A stretch of 64,000 nt of DNA from Pinus tabuliformis (taxonomy: Eukaryota; Streptophyta; Pinopsida; Pinales; Pinaceae): NCBI GenBank assembly GCA_031772625.1, contig CM062817.1:884406184-884470183 (forward strand). The letters run 5' to 3'. The first letter of the stretch is position 1. Each line of letters starts with the position of its first letter. Under the pieces are notes generated by a model that had not been told where the DNA came from, made no database searches, and saw only the letters and a program-made list of their open reading frames with translations. Shown here one piece after another: positions 21,726 to 33,732 of the stretch. The translations under genes were made by a program, and so were the position numbers.

Positions 21726-23090
21726 TCATGCTAATCCTGATGTGCTGCCTCTAAACTTTGTTCCTGCATGTACCTTTGCTGCTTTTAACAATGCATCTAT
21801 GTTCTTCTTAGCTTGGGCATCTTTCTGAATGTGGAGCTCATGTTTCAAACTCTTGTATTTCTCCTTGAGGGCTTTCTTTTGGGTATACCATTTGGTTGCC
21901 CACTTGCAAATGTCAGTTTGTTCAGCCTCGAGTTCTTTGATTTTCTCCTTCAACTTCTCATTTTTCTCTTGAGTCTCCTTACTTTGTGCTCTCAACATTT
22001 CATTCTCTTTCTTGATGACTTTCTCCAGCATGTTGACCTCCATCAGTTTTTCTTTTAACTTTTCAATTTGCTTTTCCAACCTCCTTTGTTTCTTAACTAC
22101 AGGTGGTGACTATTTGTCTTGCCTATTGTTGCTCTCAACCTCCATTTCGGCTTCTGGTCCAGGCTGTGAGTGAGCACTGCTCTTGATGTCCATCGGTGCA
22201 TGTGCATTTGATTCTGGGTGATCTTCTTGTGGCTGGGTCTTCTGTGCTCTCTTGAATCTTCTTGTATATGTAGTGAAAATTTTATCTTGCTCCATTTTCT
22301 GGGCAGCCTCTTGTCTCATCTTTCTCGTCCTCACACTACTACTGGGTGGAGGGACATTGCTTGATTTGCGCATAGGAATCTCTTCATCAATGTCAAGCAT
22401 AAATCTTGAGTTCTCTTGCTGTTCTTGCTTGTCCTCTTCATCTTTGATTTGATTGGCAGGCAAAAATTCCTTCCACGTTTTTCCCCTTCTCTGTAATTCA
22501 AATTCAATTAGAATTTTAATTAACCCAAAATGACATAAACTTTTATCTTCATTAACCTTTTTTTTTTGGATAGTTTTTGACATCTTGGTCAAGCTCTACA
22601 AGAGGAAATATGGTAAACTAATGGTGCACTGCCCTTTTAAATGTAACAGGAGTTTGATGTGGTATAAAAATACTATGTTGTAACGACCCTCACACATAAC
22701 AAATTTTTGAATGATATACACTATTTCGTCCCATGGATGCATCAGCCAGCTCCTAGGGACACCCTTCTTCCAGTTAATAGATGAAACCCTCAACCTGGAC
22801 ATGAATTGGGTCCATGATTTTTCTTTGAATTGTTTTGTTTTGGAGTATTTTTCTCCTTCCGGGCTGATCTCCAAGGATTGTGCTATGGTGTCTTCTGAGA
22901 TCCTAAATGAGAAATTGCCTATCAATGCTTTCTCCCCATTAAATGTAAAGGAAAAGTGTTTAGTTACTTCCTCATTGCTCCCATTAAACTTCTTCAAGAA
23001 GGGTAGCCATTGTTTTTCTCTTAAAATTGCAATGCAGTCATCGTGGTACTGAGAACTATCAAATGTGTTTGGCTCTACTCTATTAGTCAT
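21726..23090 (-). pseudogene. Third ORF (env position): helical domain, linker and C-terminal coiled coil
   Basis: The frame from ATG 23090 runs 455 codons to 21726, broken only by TAG at 22596-22598 and 22110-22112. Residues 1 to about 130 form a domain with a motif W..F.KKF.G..EEV and ending HPWDEI, shared with the third ORF at 57053. A Lys/Gln/Pro/Ser-rich linker follows. The last 115 residues (22079-21726) are almost pure heptad-type coiled coil (KQIEKLKEKLMEV ... EKNEKLKEKIKELEAE). No signal peptide or membrane segment is seen, so it is unlike a retroviral envelope despite its position. The N-terminal pattern resembles a domain named 'putative plant transposon protein' in angiosperms; this is from memory and unverified. 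Function unknown; a structural or nucleic-acid-associated accessory role is a guess. Confidence 0.7.
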
Positions 23091-23733
23091 TTTGACAGAG
23101 AAACTCCTGCTCTAACCCTCTTTGTTTATGCTTACTAATTTAACAAGGGTATTTTGGTTTGTTACCTCTGCTTTTCGCTCCACACAACTGACCTGGTGGC
23201 GCCCTCTGTTCTTCGAGATCAGCTCCTTCAATGGCTTAAGCAGTGACCGGATGACTGTCCTTGAATTATGGCGGAGGTGGAAACTTGTAAGCCCAATTAC
23301 TGTGCTTTCCTTTCGTATCACTTGTTGTTCTCGGCCTTTGTTTTTGAAATCACAGCACTTGAATTGCTAGTATGGAACGCATTTTTTACAACTGAGAATG
23401 AAATGGAATTTTAACAACTAACTTGACCCAGTTCACTATAATAATAACAGAGTGTATTCATATTTCTATGACAGAGGAGTAGTTGTACTGGTTTGTATGA
23501 GTATCATCATGAGAACGCCATAGGCATGTATGGAGTACTGGAGTATAATAACGGATAGTTATTTGCATGAGTCAACTTGGTCGAACAATCATGTTATAAC
23601 TTAGCCGATTCAAAAAAATGAATGAAACCGTGTAACATTTGGCTTTGAAATAGTTCACCACCTGTCCCTTGCTCATTGGTACTTGGCAAAATAGGGAGAT
23701 GTTGAACCGATAGTAAATTTTGATGGCCGATAA
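23091..23733 (-). other. Pol to third-ORF spacer, left part
   Basis: Continues the spacer at 32646-33732, from which it is separated by the nested element. The reading frame of the third ORF stays open upstream to 23321 except for a TAG at 23112-23114, but the conserved ATG at 23090 is the likely start. No other feature seen. Confidence 0.5.
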
Positions 23734-23738
23734 GGAGT

Positions 23739-24790
23739 TGTTACACAAAAATATCATCACCATGACTATTTGCAGTCAGTATGGGTCTATCATCACTTGT
23801 ACTGTCCTCCTAAGCAAGTCTCAGACCTCAGCTCTTCAAGTCAAGCTTTGAAAATGAGAGAAAGACATTGAAAATCAACAAAGCTCTGGTTCCACACTTT
23901 CTCTCACTGTTGCCTGCGGTCCCGCACCCCCTGTTCACAAAAACTGTGGACTTGCCTGCTCTGTCCCTAAAGGAGTGGGTGCAGACCCCTGTGAAAGTCA
24001 AAAAGGCGCAAGTTTATTCTAAAAACCTCACTTTGGGTTAATTCTAGATGATTCTAGAAGGAATTTTGACGTGGATTGGTCGCTCTTAGGTGGTTCATGC
24101 ATCCCAAAAGAGAAGGAGCTAATCCCTTGATGAGAGGAGCTATCCCTTTGAAGGAGGGCTTTATCCCTTTGAAGGAGGACCTAGTAACTTCCCTCCATTG
24201 CACTATAAATTAAGGCATTGGGCTGGTTGCTAGAGAGGTTAGAAGCTTAACATTTTTGAGGGTAAATGCTGGTGGAATTGAGACTTCCTAGTTAAGCTTG
24301 AGAGGAGAGATCACATACCTTTTTGGCTTCATTGGGAAGAGAGTGAAACTTGTCAAAGTAGAGGAGACTTCTTGTTGGACCCTGGGAGGAGCTTGTACAG
24401 CATCAAGGCACAGGTTGTAAAGTTCTTCTTTGATTTGAATTAATACAATCAGATTCATTTTTCTCAACAAATTGTCTTATGTCATTTGTTTCATGAATTC
24501 CTTGATCATCATGTTAAGTATGCTTTATGATATTGGCTTTTCAGGTGCTATTTAATTTGTTTGCTTGTTTGTGTTTGCAGATTCGCAACAAGGGAGCTCA
24601 TTTGGATCAAAGGAGTGAGGCTTCCACAAACTTGCATTGGACCCAAGGTAGGCCTAAAACACTTGTTTGCCTTTGTTTATAATTGCATATTTAGAGAAAG
24701 ATAGTTTTTGATTGGCTTGCTTGTCACTAGATATCGTTAGATTCTAGGAAGGTCTATCTTGTCCGCAAGATCGACTCATTCCGTGTGACA
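23739..24790 (+). repeat. 5' LTR of the nested element (1052 bp)
   Basis: Near-identical to 31595-32645. An ACTATAAATTAAGG stretch (about 24201) is a good TATA-box candidate, about 590 bp before the LTR end. Confidence 0.93.
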
Positions 24791-24793
24791 AAA

Positions 24794-24811
24794 TGGCGAC
24801 TCCGCTAGGGA
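24794..24811 (+). other. Primer-binding site of the nested element
   Basis: TGGCGACTCCGCTAGGGA starts three bases after the LTR. This form differs from the site in the Athila-like elements and resembles the PBS reported for Tat/Ogre-type elements (Arg-tRNA), from memory. Confidence 0.7.
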
Positions 24812-26807
24812 CTTGATTTCTTTATTTGCTTTACTTTGACCTGAGAAACTGTGTTTTTGTTTCTGTTTTTGGCTTGTTGTGTGTGGGATTGGGTAGGTTT
24901 AGTAGATCTAGGATTATTTTTTGTTTTTCATAACTTTGGGAGAGGACCGCCCCCTCGGCTTGCAACACAGTGCGGACCTATCCGCACTTTTGCTTTTATC
25001 ACAGAGCGGTACCACACCTGTATGAACTGTGGGCCTGCGGACCCTGTCAAAATTTTGGAAAACCTAAGATTTTCTCTTGTAGTTAGCTTAGGATTTGTTT
25101 AGGTGTTTTTAGCCTCTGCCCAGATCTGCATGTGACTTGTCAGGAACTTTTCTTAGGTTGGAATTCCTGTTTTAAGCTTTTATCAATGGGTGTTTTGAGT
25201 CTCTTTTTTGAGAAATTATTAATTTGATTTAATTTGGTCATTACTTGGAGGTTTGTCTCAGTCTTTTCACAATTTTGCATCTTTTTGCTTTTGTTTTTGC
25301 AAAAAATTTCCACCTCATTCGCCGGGGGGGGGGCTAAATTGTGTATGAGTGTTTATCACCTTTGAGTGTTTTTATTTTTTGTCTTTGGAACTCTCACCCA
25401 ATTTTCTTGACTTGCACTTGATTGGTTCTTCGATTACATTAGAATCATCTTGTGTTTGAGAATTCTCTTGCATAGATCACATTTGCATAATTAGAATTCT
25501 CATTTTCAGAATATGAATGAAAAATGTGCATAGATTACATTTGCATACTTTTCAAATGAATTGTGCATAGATTACAATTGCATAGTTTACATTCTGAAAA
25601 ATCAATCGTAGATTTAGATCAGCTTTCTTTGATTTGAATTTACATATTTTTATTCTTGTTTTTAACACACAAAAATAAAAATAAAAATAAACTTTTTGGA
25701 ATTGATTTGCATTAGTTTTTCTTGATGAAATTAGTGCATTAGAGAATTTGTTATATTTTCTCTTAGTGATCAATTTCTTGCATTGTTGGAAGTGAATGGA
25801 AACTCTCTCCTTACTTTACTTAGGATTCATCGAATTGAAAGGGTTACATTATCATATTCGATTGCATTCAGTTTTGGGTTGGGTCATAACACCATTGGTT
25901 TCATATCCATTTACCCTTTTGAGTAATAACAACCTAAATAACACAATGCTTAATTAAAATTCATCTAGTAATTTTTGCATTTTTATAGCTCTTTCCATAA
26001 ATCTAGCTTAGGCTAGTGTCTTGGAATAGGTTTTAGTTAACTCTCCAAGACAGTAAAACAAACAAGTAGTCAATCTTGCGGTAGGAAAGAATTCCAATTG
26101 TTACATCTATGCTCTAGGAAAGCTCCTCTTAAAGGAGAAACACGAGATCATATCTGAACCTGTGAGGTAATCAATCCTTCCTCATTGGTAACGATAGAAG
26201 ATATTCACGTATTAAAAATGGTAAAACTCGGATTGACCATTGTCAAGGAGCCTGGGGTCACTTATTGGTAAACCTTGGATTATGTCAAGGAGCCTTCAAG
26301 AGGATTGAGCTTGTTACTCTGCCCTTGCGTGCGTATCGGATCATAGACTGTTCCCCCAAGTATATTTGTTTTCGTTGGTAACCATAGTGACCATAATCTA
26401 TAGAATTCTTTCCTAAGGTGACGGTGGAGGGAAGATCCCACTGTACCTAGAACAGACGTCGACTAGACTCACTTGGATTTTCTAGGGGGTTCTCTTCACT
26501 CGAGACAGTTTAGTGGAGAAACTTGTGCCAGTCTATTCATTAAGCAGGTTGTCGGGGTAACTGTTCCAACCGCCATTTCTGTATTGAATTCTATGACGTT
26601 GGATTTCATCACCAACTAGTGTTTTCGGTACGGAAAGTTACTGTTTGTGTGTGGTTTGACTCCTAGATTTGATAGTGCGTGTTAATTTGTTTGTTTTTAC
26701 TTTTAGAGACCATAGGTGTGAATTGTGAATTTTAATTGTTAGGTGTGAATTGTGAATTGTTAATTTTAGTTTAAAATTGTTAATAAAATTCACTGAAGTT
26801 GAATATA
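24812..26807 (+). other. Long 5' leader of the nested element
   Basis: About 2 kb between PBS and first ATG with no convincing coding domain. Contains a G run (25324-25332) and AT-rich blocks. Long leaders are common in Tat/Ogre-type elements. Confidence 0.6.
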
Positions 26808-27770
26808 ATGGCAACTGTTCCGGAATTTACCAACCAAGGAACCCCTCTTAACGAGAATCCTAGTACTTTTCCTTACTTTGGAAATGTTGGTCCTCCTTAT
26901 ATGGCTACTTTGTCATTACCTGGATTTACAATAGGTTTACCGATATGGTTATTTTCAACTTCGTTGGCCCTAAATACTCCAATTGTTCCACCTCAACAGA
27001 GTTCACCATCTCAACATCACCAACCTTCTATTGACCCTTTACCTTCTTTGCCTAATTTTTCTTCCTCCATTTCTTCCTCTTCACTTGGTAAAATCCTTGA
27101 TGCTAGTAACCAGGTGGCTAAGAAGAAGAAGAAAGGGAAGAAGAAGAAGAAGAAGCAAGATAAGAAAGAAGTCAACCAACCAACCACGACTGTAAGCGTT
27201 AGTTGTGTTGAGGAAAACTCCGACATGCATCGTAAACCCAAATACCCTTGCAGGATTTGTAAGGGTGACCACTTCCTTATCAATTGTCCTGGTATTCCAA
27301 AGGTCTTGGAAGTATGGTCAGAAAAATCTCATCAACTTTTCATTGATCCATCAACCAGTGATAGTCAAGTTCCTGGGAAAAAGGGTAAAGTTAGGTTTCC
27401 TTGTAATTTATGAAAAGGGAGTCATCAAACTCACATTTTCCCTCACATGGATGAAGCCTCAAAATTGTTGGAAAACCTTACTGTTCCACAGCCAGAATTT
27501 CCAACTGGTTACCATGAACTTTCTCCCAACCTGCTGTCAACTGACGGAGTGATTGATCTAATTTCAAGTACAGTCGATCCCACTTTTCCATTGGAGAGTG
27601 AAACTCATATCACTCAAGTTGATGATCCTTTAGTTGATCATGTGGTTGATTCAATTTCACATTCGGTCGATCCCACTCTCCCTTTAGAGAGTGAACTTCA
27701 TATCGCTCAGGTTCTTCTTGTTACATCAGATTCCTCTACGCCGGGGGGCATTTCACATGTTTCTACATAA
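26808..27770 (+). pseudogene. gag remnant of the nested element (N-terminus plus nucleocapsid, capsid domain missing)
   Basis: ATG 26808 opens a 201-residue product: a short start (MATVPEFTNQGTPLNENP), a Pro/Ser/Gln-rich stretch, a Lys-rich block (KKKKKGKKKKKKQDKKE) and a zinc knuckle CRICKGDHFLINC (CX2CX3HX4C) followed by PGIPKVLEVW. A TGA at 27411 ends it just after CNL, where a second knuckle would have begun; sequence beyond it reads on as KGSHQTHIFPHMDEASKLL and then an acidic region with a repeated VDPTxPLESE motif (to 27770). The capsid core present in the gag at 717-1424 is absent, so this gag could not by itself build particles. Confidence 0.75.
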
Positions 27771-28559
27771 CCCCCTCCAAGTACTGAGGTCTTTTCCTTT
27801 GATTGGAATATATTGAAAGAACCTCGTCTTCCTTCCTCCATCCCTTTCCAAATCATTTTCAAGGTTGGTGGTAGGGGCATGCATCGCACACAGGTAGATG
27901 AAGGTGCTTCTATTAGTATTTTATCCTCAACTACTTGGAAAGCTTTGGGTTCCCCTCAGCTTGCACCTATTACGCAGAATCTAAAAGCTTTTAACAGAAC
28001 CATTAGTGAACCTTTAGGGATCCTTCCTAAGTTTTCTATTACCTTGGAAGGTAAAACTGTCTATATTGATCTTATGGTAGTTTGAGGTCCCTTGGATTTC
28101 AATTTGCTCCTTGGGCGAGACTATGTTTATGCAATGAAAGCTGTCGTATCGACACTCTTTCGCGTGATGTCTTTCCCTCACAATGGCAATATTGTGATTG
28201 TAGACCAGCTTTCATTCCCTAGTCTTGTTTCAACTACCAATAATATGACAGCCCTAAATGTTCCTAATTCTAAAGTGGTATCTACCCCGCCACGAGTTAA
28301 TTATGTGGCAACTGGTCCCATGTTTTCAGTTACCGATGTAAGTGAGCCTCTCACTGTTTGCTCATCTTCCTTTGATTTAGATCCAGTAATTGACATGGAA
28401 AACTCTATGGGATTACTTGAACACGATGTTCTTATCCCTTTTGAGTCCCTTGACATGTGTTCATTCCAAATAACTATTCTTCCTTCTGATGAAGACCTCT
28501 TGGAAGCCATGATCAAGGTGTGTCCATTGACATGTCTTTCTTCTAGTTGGAAGCCATGA
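27771..28559 (+). pseudogene. Retroviral-type aspartic protease remnant of the nested element
   Basis: The active-site region reads VDEGASISILSSTTW (about 27895-27940), equivalent to the usual D-S/T-G-A-S motif with Glu in the middle position. Further on, LDFNLLLGRDYVYAM (28092-28140) corresponds to the conserved 'LLGRDW' flap/C-terminal segment. A TGA at 28083 sits where Trp is expected (VV*GPLDFNLLLG). After about 28200 the frame continues with no recognised domain and runs into the repeat array. No RT follows. Confidence 0.7.
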
Positions 28560-28570
28560 TCAGTGAGTGC

Positions 28571-29470
28571 GAGGATAGTTCCTTTTCCTGTGCCAACCTC
28601 GTTAAAAAATGAAACAGGTGTCCATGAGGATAGTTCTTTTCATGTGCCAACCTTGTTAAAAAATGAAACAGGTGTCCATGAGGATAGTTCTTTTCCTGTG
28701 CCAACCTCGTTAAAAAATGAAACAGGTGTCCATGAGGACAGTTCTTTTCCTGTGTCAACCTTGTTAAAAAATGAATTAGTGAGTATGAGGACAGTTCCAT
28801 TCCTGTGTCAACCTCGTTAAAAAATGAATCAGTTGGTTCGAGGATAGTTCTTTTCTTGTGTCAACCTCATTAAAAAATGAATCAGTTGGTCAGAGGATAG
28901 TTCCCGTTACTGAGTCAGTCTCGTTAAAAAATGAAACAAAGGGTCATAGGTTATATAGGTAGATTGTAGAGAGTAGACATGAGCATAGTTCCTTGTCTTG
29001 TGTCAAGCTCGTTAAAAAAGGAATCAAGGATTTTAGAGCATAGTTCCTTGTCTCGTGTCAAGCTCGTTAAAAAATGAATCAAGGTTTTTAGAGTATAGTT
29101 CCTTGTTAGCTAGATTGTAGAGAGTAGTTATGAGCATAGCTCCTTATCTTGTGTCAAGCTCGTTTAAAAAATGAAACAAGGATTTTTGAAGATATTTCTT
29201 TTCCTGTGTCAACCTCACTAAAAAATGAAACAACTCCCATGAGTCTTTCCAAGATTTAGAAATTAAACCTTCATTTCATCCACTTGTTTGAATGCAATGA
29301 AGCTTGGGGGGCATGTAGCTTGATTTGTGTCATTATGCTGGGGGCATGTGAACTTATAACAAGCATAGTTTTTCGTTTCAAGCTTGCGTAAACATGAAAC
29401 CAAATTCGAGCATAGTTCCTTTCCTGTGTCAAGCTCGTTAAAAAATGAAACAAATCCTCCTCTAATTGAG
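28571..29470 (+). repeat. Tandem array of 53-55 bp repeats in the nested element
   Basis: GAGGATAGTTCYTTTCCTGT followed by a CAACCTCGTTAAAAAATGAA block starts at 28571, 28626, 28680, 28734, 28787, 28840 and 28893, then in more diverged form (GAGCATAGTTCCTTGTC...) to about 29470. Weaker ACTCGTTAAAA motifs continue to about 30330. The first five units are in frame, coding an 18-residue repeat (SLKNETGVHEDSSFPVPT type). Tandem repeats in this part of the element are known for Tat/Ogre-type elements. Confidence 0.9.
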
Positions 29471-31594
29471 TCGAGAGTTTGACTAGATCTCATAAATGTT
29501 AAGTTGTATATTTAGGTTAGTTATTTCAGTTTTTTGCATAATTTTCTTATAGCTTTAGGTCGGGTCTTTCATATGATCCCATAAATGAACCTTCATTCCA
29601 TCCAGCTATTACTTACCAGCAGTGTACTTAGTTGAATGAAATGAAGCTGGGGGGGCATGCGCTTTAGCAGTTATGCTTAGGGGGCATCAAGCATAGTTTT
29701 CTTTCTGTTTCAAGCTTGTGTAAAAATGAAACTACTTTGAAGCATAGTTTTTCTCTGTTTCAAGCTTTTGTAAAAATGAAACCTATCTCGAGTCAATTTC
29801 AGTTATTTTCAAGACTCGTTAAACTCATGAAAATCTCGAGATTATTTTGCTATCTTTCATTCTTGTAAAACAAATGAAAATGCCGAGTTCTTTCCGTCTT
29901 TTCTTGCTCGTAAATTAAATTGAAAGTCGGCCATATGAGTACATTTTTATCATTTTTTCGAACTCGTTAAAACTTACGAAAAAGTGAAACCTTAGAGTCA
30001 CCTTTAAGCTCTTTCCTGACTCCTAAAACATGAAAAAAATTTCGAGTTTTTCTTTTTAAGCTCGTTAAAACGGAACTAAAAAGACGGTCCACTTACAGCC
30101 CTTTTCTGACCGTAAAAACATGAAAATATTGCCGGATTTTTGTCATTTCGAATTCGATATTGGTTATAAAACAACGTGTCATTGATCGCTTTTTTACTTT
30201 TTCGAATCAAAGGCACTAATTATGAAAAGTAATCCTTGGTCGTAATGATCAAGCGGTTCTCTCAAGTATTATTTTATACTTTTTCGAGCTTGGGAGACAC
30301 AAATTTACGAAAAAGGACAACCATGGAGACTTCTTAAGTTTTTTCAGACTCTCTAAAATTGAAAAATGCCGAGTTTCTCCTATACTAGACTCATAAAATT
30401 TAACAGTAAAGGACCTGTTCAATTACAAACAGGAACAAACCACTCCTTCTTAGGGTTCGAATTTAAACTAAGTTGGACTCATCCGAAGGATGAGCTTATA
30501 ATCAAGCAAATGTTATCCTCCTAAAGCTTGTCAAAAATAAAGAGGTACTTGCCAGAAATGGTGGGGGGAAAGAGAGAAAAACGAGCCTATTTGTCATACT
30601 TTGTAACCACTCTTGAACACGACACTTTCATTCACCTGGGTTGGGAAATCCTTTGCCTAACAGTTGATCAAACCACATTGAAAGTCTTCAGCCAGTTTCT
30701 GGGTATTAACTTTGGGTCAATTGTCACCAAACCATCTGCTGTGTCATTATGTGTTCAAGAGGTCAATGCAAATAAGCCATTCATCTACAAAATATCTATC
30801 ATCCATCTAGACCATCCCTGAGTCAGTCCTTGCACCTAAATTTCTTCAACTTGATCTATGATTTCGTGTTGTGGGCTTGCCTACGATGGATCACTTTCTA
30901 TCAACTTCAGCTCATTATCTAGAAAGATGATCTAGAAATCGTCAATACCTTGGGATCTGCATGCCTCAATGGCAGGTTTCTCGCCTTCAACGACAGGTTG
31001 CATCATTGACCTTTGATCAAAGGAATATGTGACATGTTCGACATCAACACATTTATTCACATCTCATGGATTGTGCTGGGTACTTTGAGAGCCATTGACA
31101 TCATTGGTGGTTTCTCTCACACTTGTTAACAGTTTACATCATTGACTAGTAATCAAGTGGTTTCTACCATGTTCGACTTCAACACATTCATTCGCATGGA
31201 TAGAATCGTACTGTTTCGAGAAGTAGAAATGAAGACCCTGGATCTAGTTTCCGCAATCCAGGTTGCAAGGAATTTTGTATTCATTATATTGTGGACTATT
31301 CATAAATAGATGGCTGCATCCATACTGTGTCTACATGTGTCTATACTTGTGATGTATTACAAGATCATTCCTATATCAGAGCAGCAGTTAGTTTTCTAGT
31401 CAGTTTTCATTTGAGTTTGGGAATGCCTACCTCAGTGATGATATGATCTCATATATGTTTTGCATTGAATGTTTTTTACAGGTTCCAACCAGGCTCTCCA
31501 CAAGATGATCCTCGAAATGATAAAGTAATTCACTCTTCCTAAATGATAAATGAAATCCTCATCTACTACAGACTTCGCACTTTAGGGGGCAATC
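29471..31594 (+). other. 3' non-coding region of the nested element
   Basis: No recognised domain. Several polypurine-like blocks of the form AGCTGGGGGGGCATG occur (29305, 29335, 29645, 29681). An open stretch at 30528-30821 starts MSKIKRYLPEMVGGKREKRA but matches nothing I know. The true polypurine tract is CTTTAGGGGGC at 31580-31590, four bases before the 3' LTR. Confidence 0.6.
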
Positions 31595-32645
31595 TGTTAC
31601 AAAAAAATATCGTCACCATGACTATTTGCAGTCAGTATGGGTCTATCATCACTTGTACTATCCTCCTAAGCAAGTCTCAGACCTCAGCTCTTCAAGTCAA
31701 GCTTTGAAAATCAAAGAAAGACATTGAAAATCAACAAAGCTCTAGTTCCGCACTTTCTCTCACTGTTGCCTGGGGTCCCGCACCCCCTGTTCAAAAAAAC
31801 TACGGACCTGCTCACTATGCCCCTAAAGGAGTGGGTGCGGACCCCTGTGAAAGTAAAAAAGGCGCAAGTTTATTCTAAAAACTCACTTTGGGTTAATTCT
31901 AGATGATTCTAGAAGGAATTTTGACGTGGATTGGTCGCTCTTAGGTGGTTCATGCATCCTAAAAGAGAAGGAGCTAATCCCTTAATGAGAGGAGCTATCC
32001 CTTTGAACGAGGTCTTTATCCCTTTGAAGGAGGACCTAGTAACTTCCCTCCATTGCACTATAAATTAAGGCATTGGGCTGGTTGCTAGAGAGGTTAGAAG
32101 CTTAACATTTTTGAGGGTAAATGCTGGTGGAATTGAGACTTCCTAGTTAAGCTTGAGAGGAGAGATCACATACCTTTTTGGCTTCATTGGGAAGAGAGTG
32201 AAACTTGTCAAAGTAGAGGATACTTCTTGTTGGACCCTGGGAGGAGCTTGTGCAGCATCAAGGCACATGTTGTAAAGTTATTCTTTGATTTGAATTAATA
32301 CAATCAGATTCATTTTTCTCAACAAATTGTCTTATGTCATTTGTTTCATGAATTCCTTGATCATCATGTTAAGTATTCTTTATGATATTGGCTTTTCAGG
32401 TGCTATTTAATTTGTTTGCTTGTTTGTGTTTGCAAATTCACAACAAGGGAGCTCATTTGGATCAAAGGAGCGAGGCTTCCACAAACTTGCATTGGACCCA
32501 AGGTAGGCCTAAAACACTTGTTTGCCTTTGTTTATAATTGCATATTTAGAGAAAGATAGTTTTTGATTAGCTTGCTTGTCACTAGATATCGTTAGATTCT
32601 AGGAAGGTCTATCTTGTCCGCAAGATCGACTCATTCCGTGTGACA
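31595..32645 (+). repeat. 3' LTR of the nested element (1051 bp)
   Basis: Partner of 23739-24790; preceded by the polypurine tract and followed by the target duplication at 32646-32650. Confidence 0.93.
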
Positions 32646-33732
32646 TGAGTTAATAACAAGGTTGGGAGGGTGGTATAATAGAGGATTTAAAAATCATAGG
32701 AGGAGTATGGGGATAGGTTAGAGTGTTGGGAAATGATAGGAATTAGGAATATGATGAGGGTGATAGATATATGGGTGTTTTTGAAATTGATCATAAGCAG
32801 TCATAGTCATCACATTTAAAACGAAAGTAATCTAATAATTTAAATGTTAAAAATAAAAATTACAATAATACATTACACTTTTATTGGTTGATCAAGAGCT
32901 GAGTTGGCATGCATAGGTAGGACTGGTCTTTCTTGTTCATATATGACTAATATTTGTTGTCCATAACAGGTCCCTCTGAGATGAATTTGGATACAACAGG
33001 TCCCTTTGAGATCTGGAGAATGTTTGTGTAGCTTCTTCAAAATCTGGAAAAGAACTATATGTGTGCAGTTTCCTTGATCTTTGGTGTTTGATGGAGCCTC
33101 GGTGACGAGCAACCTTTGAATATTTGTTGAAACTTTGTTGAAGCTTTGCTGAAGTAACTTGAGATAGCAGTTTCTAACAGGTCCCTTTTATGTTTGTTGA
33201 ACAGGTCCCTCTAATGTTGGTGCTGGTAACATGGTCTTCCGAACAGGTCCCACTGCATAGTGCTTAAACATGTCCCTCTGATTAGAACAAAGACAAAAAC
33301 AACTTCTTTATTGAAATACTGAAGTGTTGAAACAAACTCTTTGAGAATTTACAATGAGGAGATGAGATAAAAACTGAAGTGCTGAAACAAACTCTTTGAG
33401 AATTTACAATCAGGAGATGAGATAAAAACTGAAGTGCTGAAACAAGCTCTTTGAGAATTTACAATGAGGAGATGAGATAAAAACAAAAATGCTGATGCTT
33501 CTCCCCCACTAAAGCTTTGACTTGTCCTCAAGTCATTATTCAATCGATGAATCGAACAGGAAACAAAAAGAAAAGGAATTCTTACCAGCCAAAGAATTGG
33601 TTTTCAAGTAAGAATTCTGGGTTTGAGTGTGCCAGAGTCTGGTTTTCACATCTAAACCATTATTATTTTTTTTAAATTTTTATTTATTTATTTATTTATT
33701 TATTTTTAATTTCTAAATTGAAATGAAATGAA
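32646..33732 (-). other. Pol to third-ORF spacer, right part, with two repeat families
   Basis: Non-coding. A 55-bp unit is repeated three times (starts 33321, 33376, 33431). AACAGGTCCCTCTGA-type motifs occur six times between 32965 and 33280. With 23091-23733 the full spacer is about 1.7 kb. Confidence 0.7.

Larger units (their letters stand above)
23739..32645 (+). mobile_element. Non-autonomous LTR retrotransposon, 8.9 kb, nested in the Athila-like element
   Basis: LTRs at 23739-24790 and 31595-32645 begin TGTTAC and end GTGTGACA. The flanks GGAGT (23734-23738) and TGAGT (32646-32650) agree at four of five bases and are taken as the target duplication. Inside are a PBS, a 2-kb leader, a gag remnant limited to Pro/Ser-rich and nucleocapsid parts, a protease remnant, arrays of 53-55 bp repeats and a long non-coding 3' region. 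No RT, RNase H or integrase is visible, so it depended on another element. LTR divergence is a few percent by eye. It entered after the host element and is in the opposite direction. Confidence 0.93.

Noticed and set aside
27017-27283. Minus-strand ORF with long Phe runs
   Set aside because: Antisense of the Lys-rich nucleocapsid block.
28543-28800. Minus-strand ORF with an 18-residue repeat (HFLTRLAQEK)
   Set aside because: It is the reverse reading of the 54-bp repeat array; gag and protease of the element are on the plus strand.
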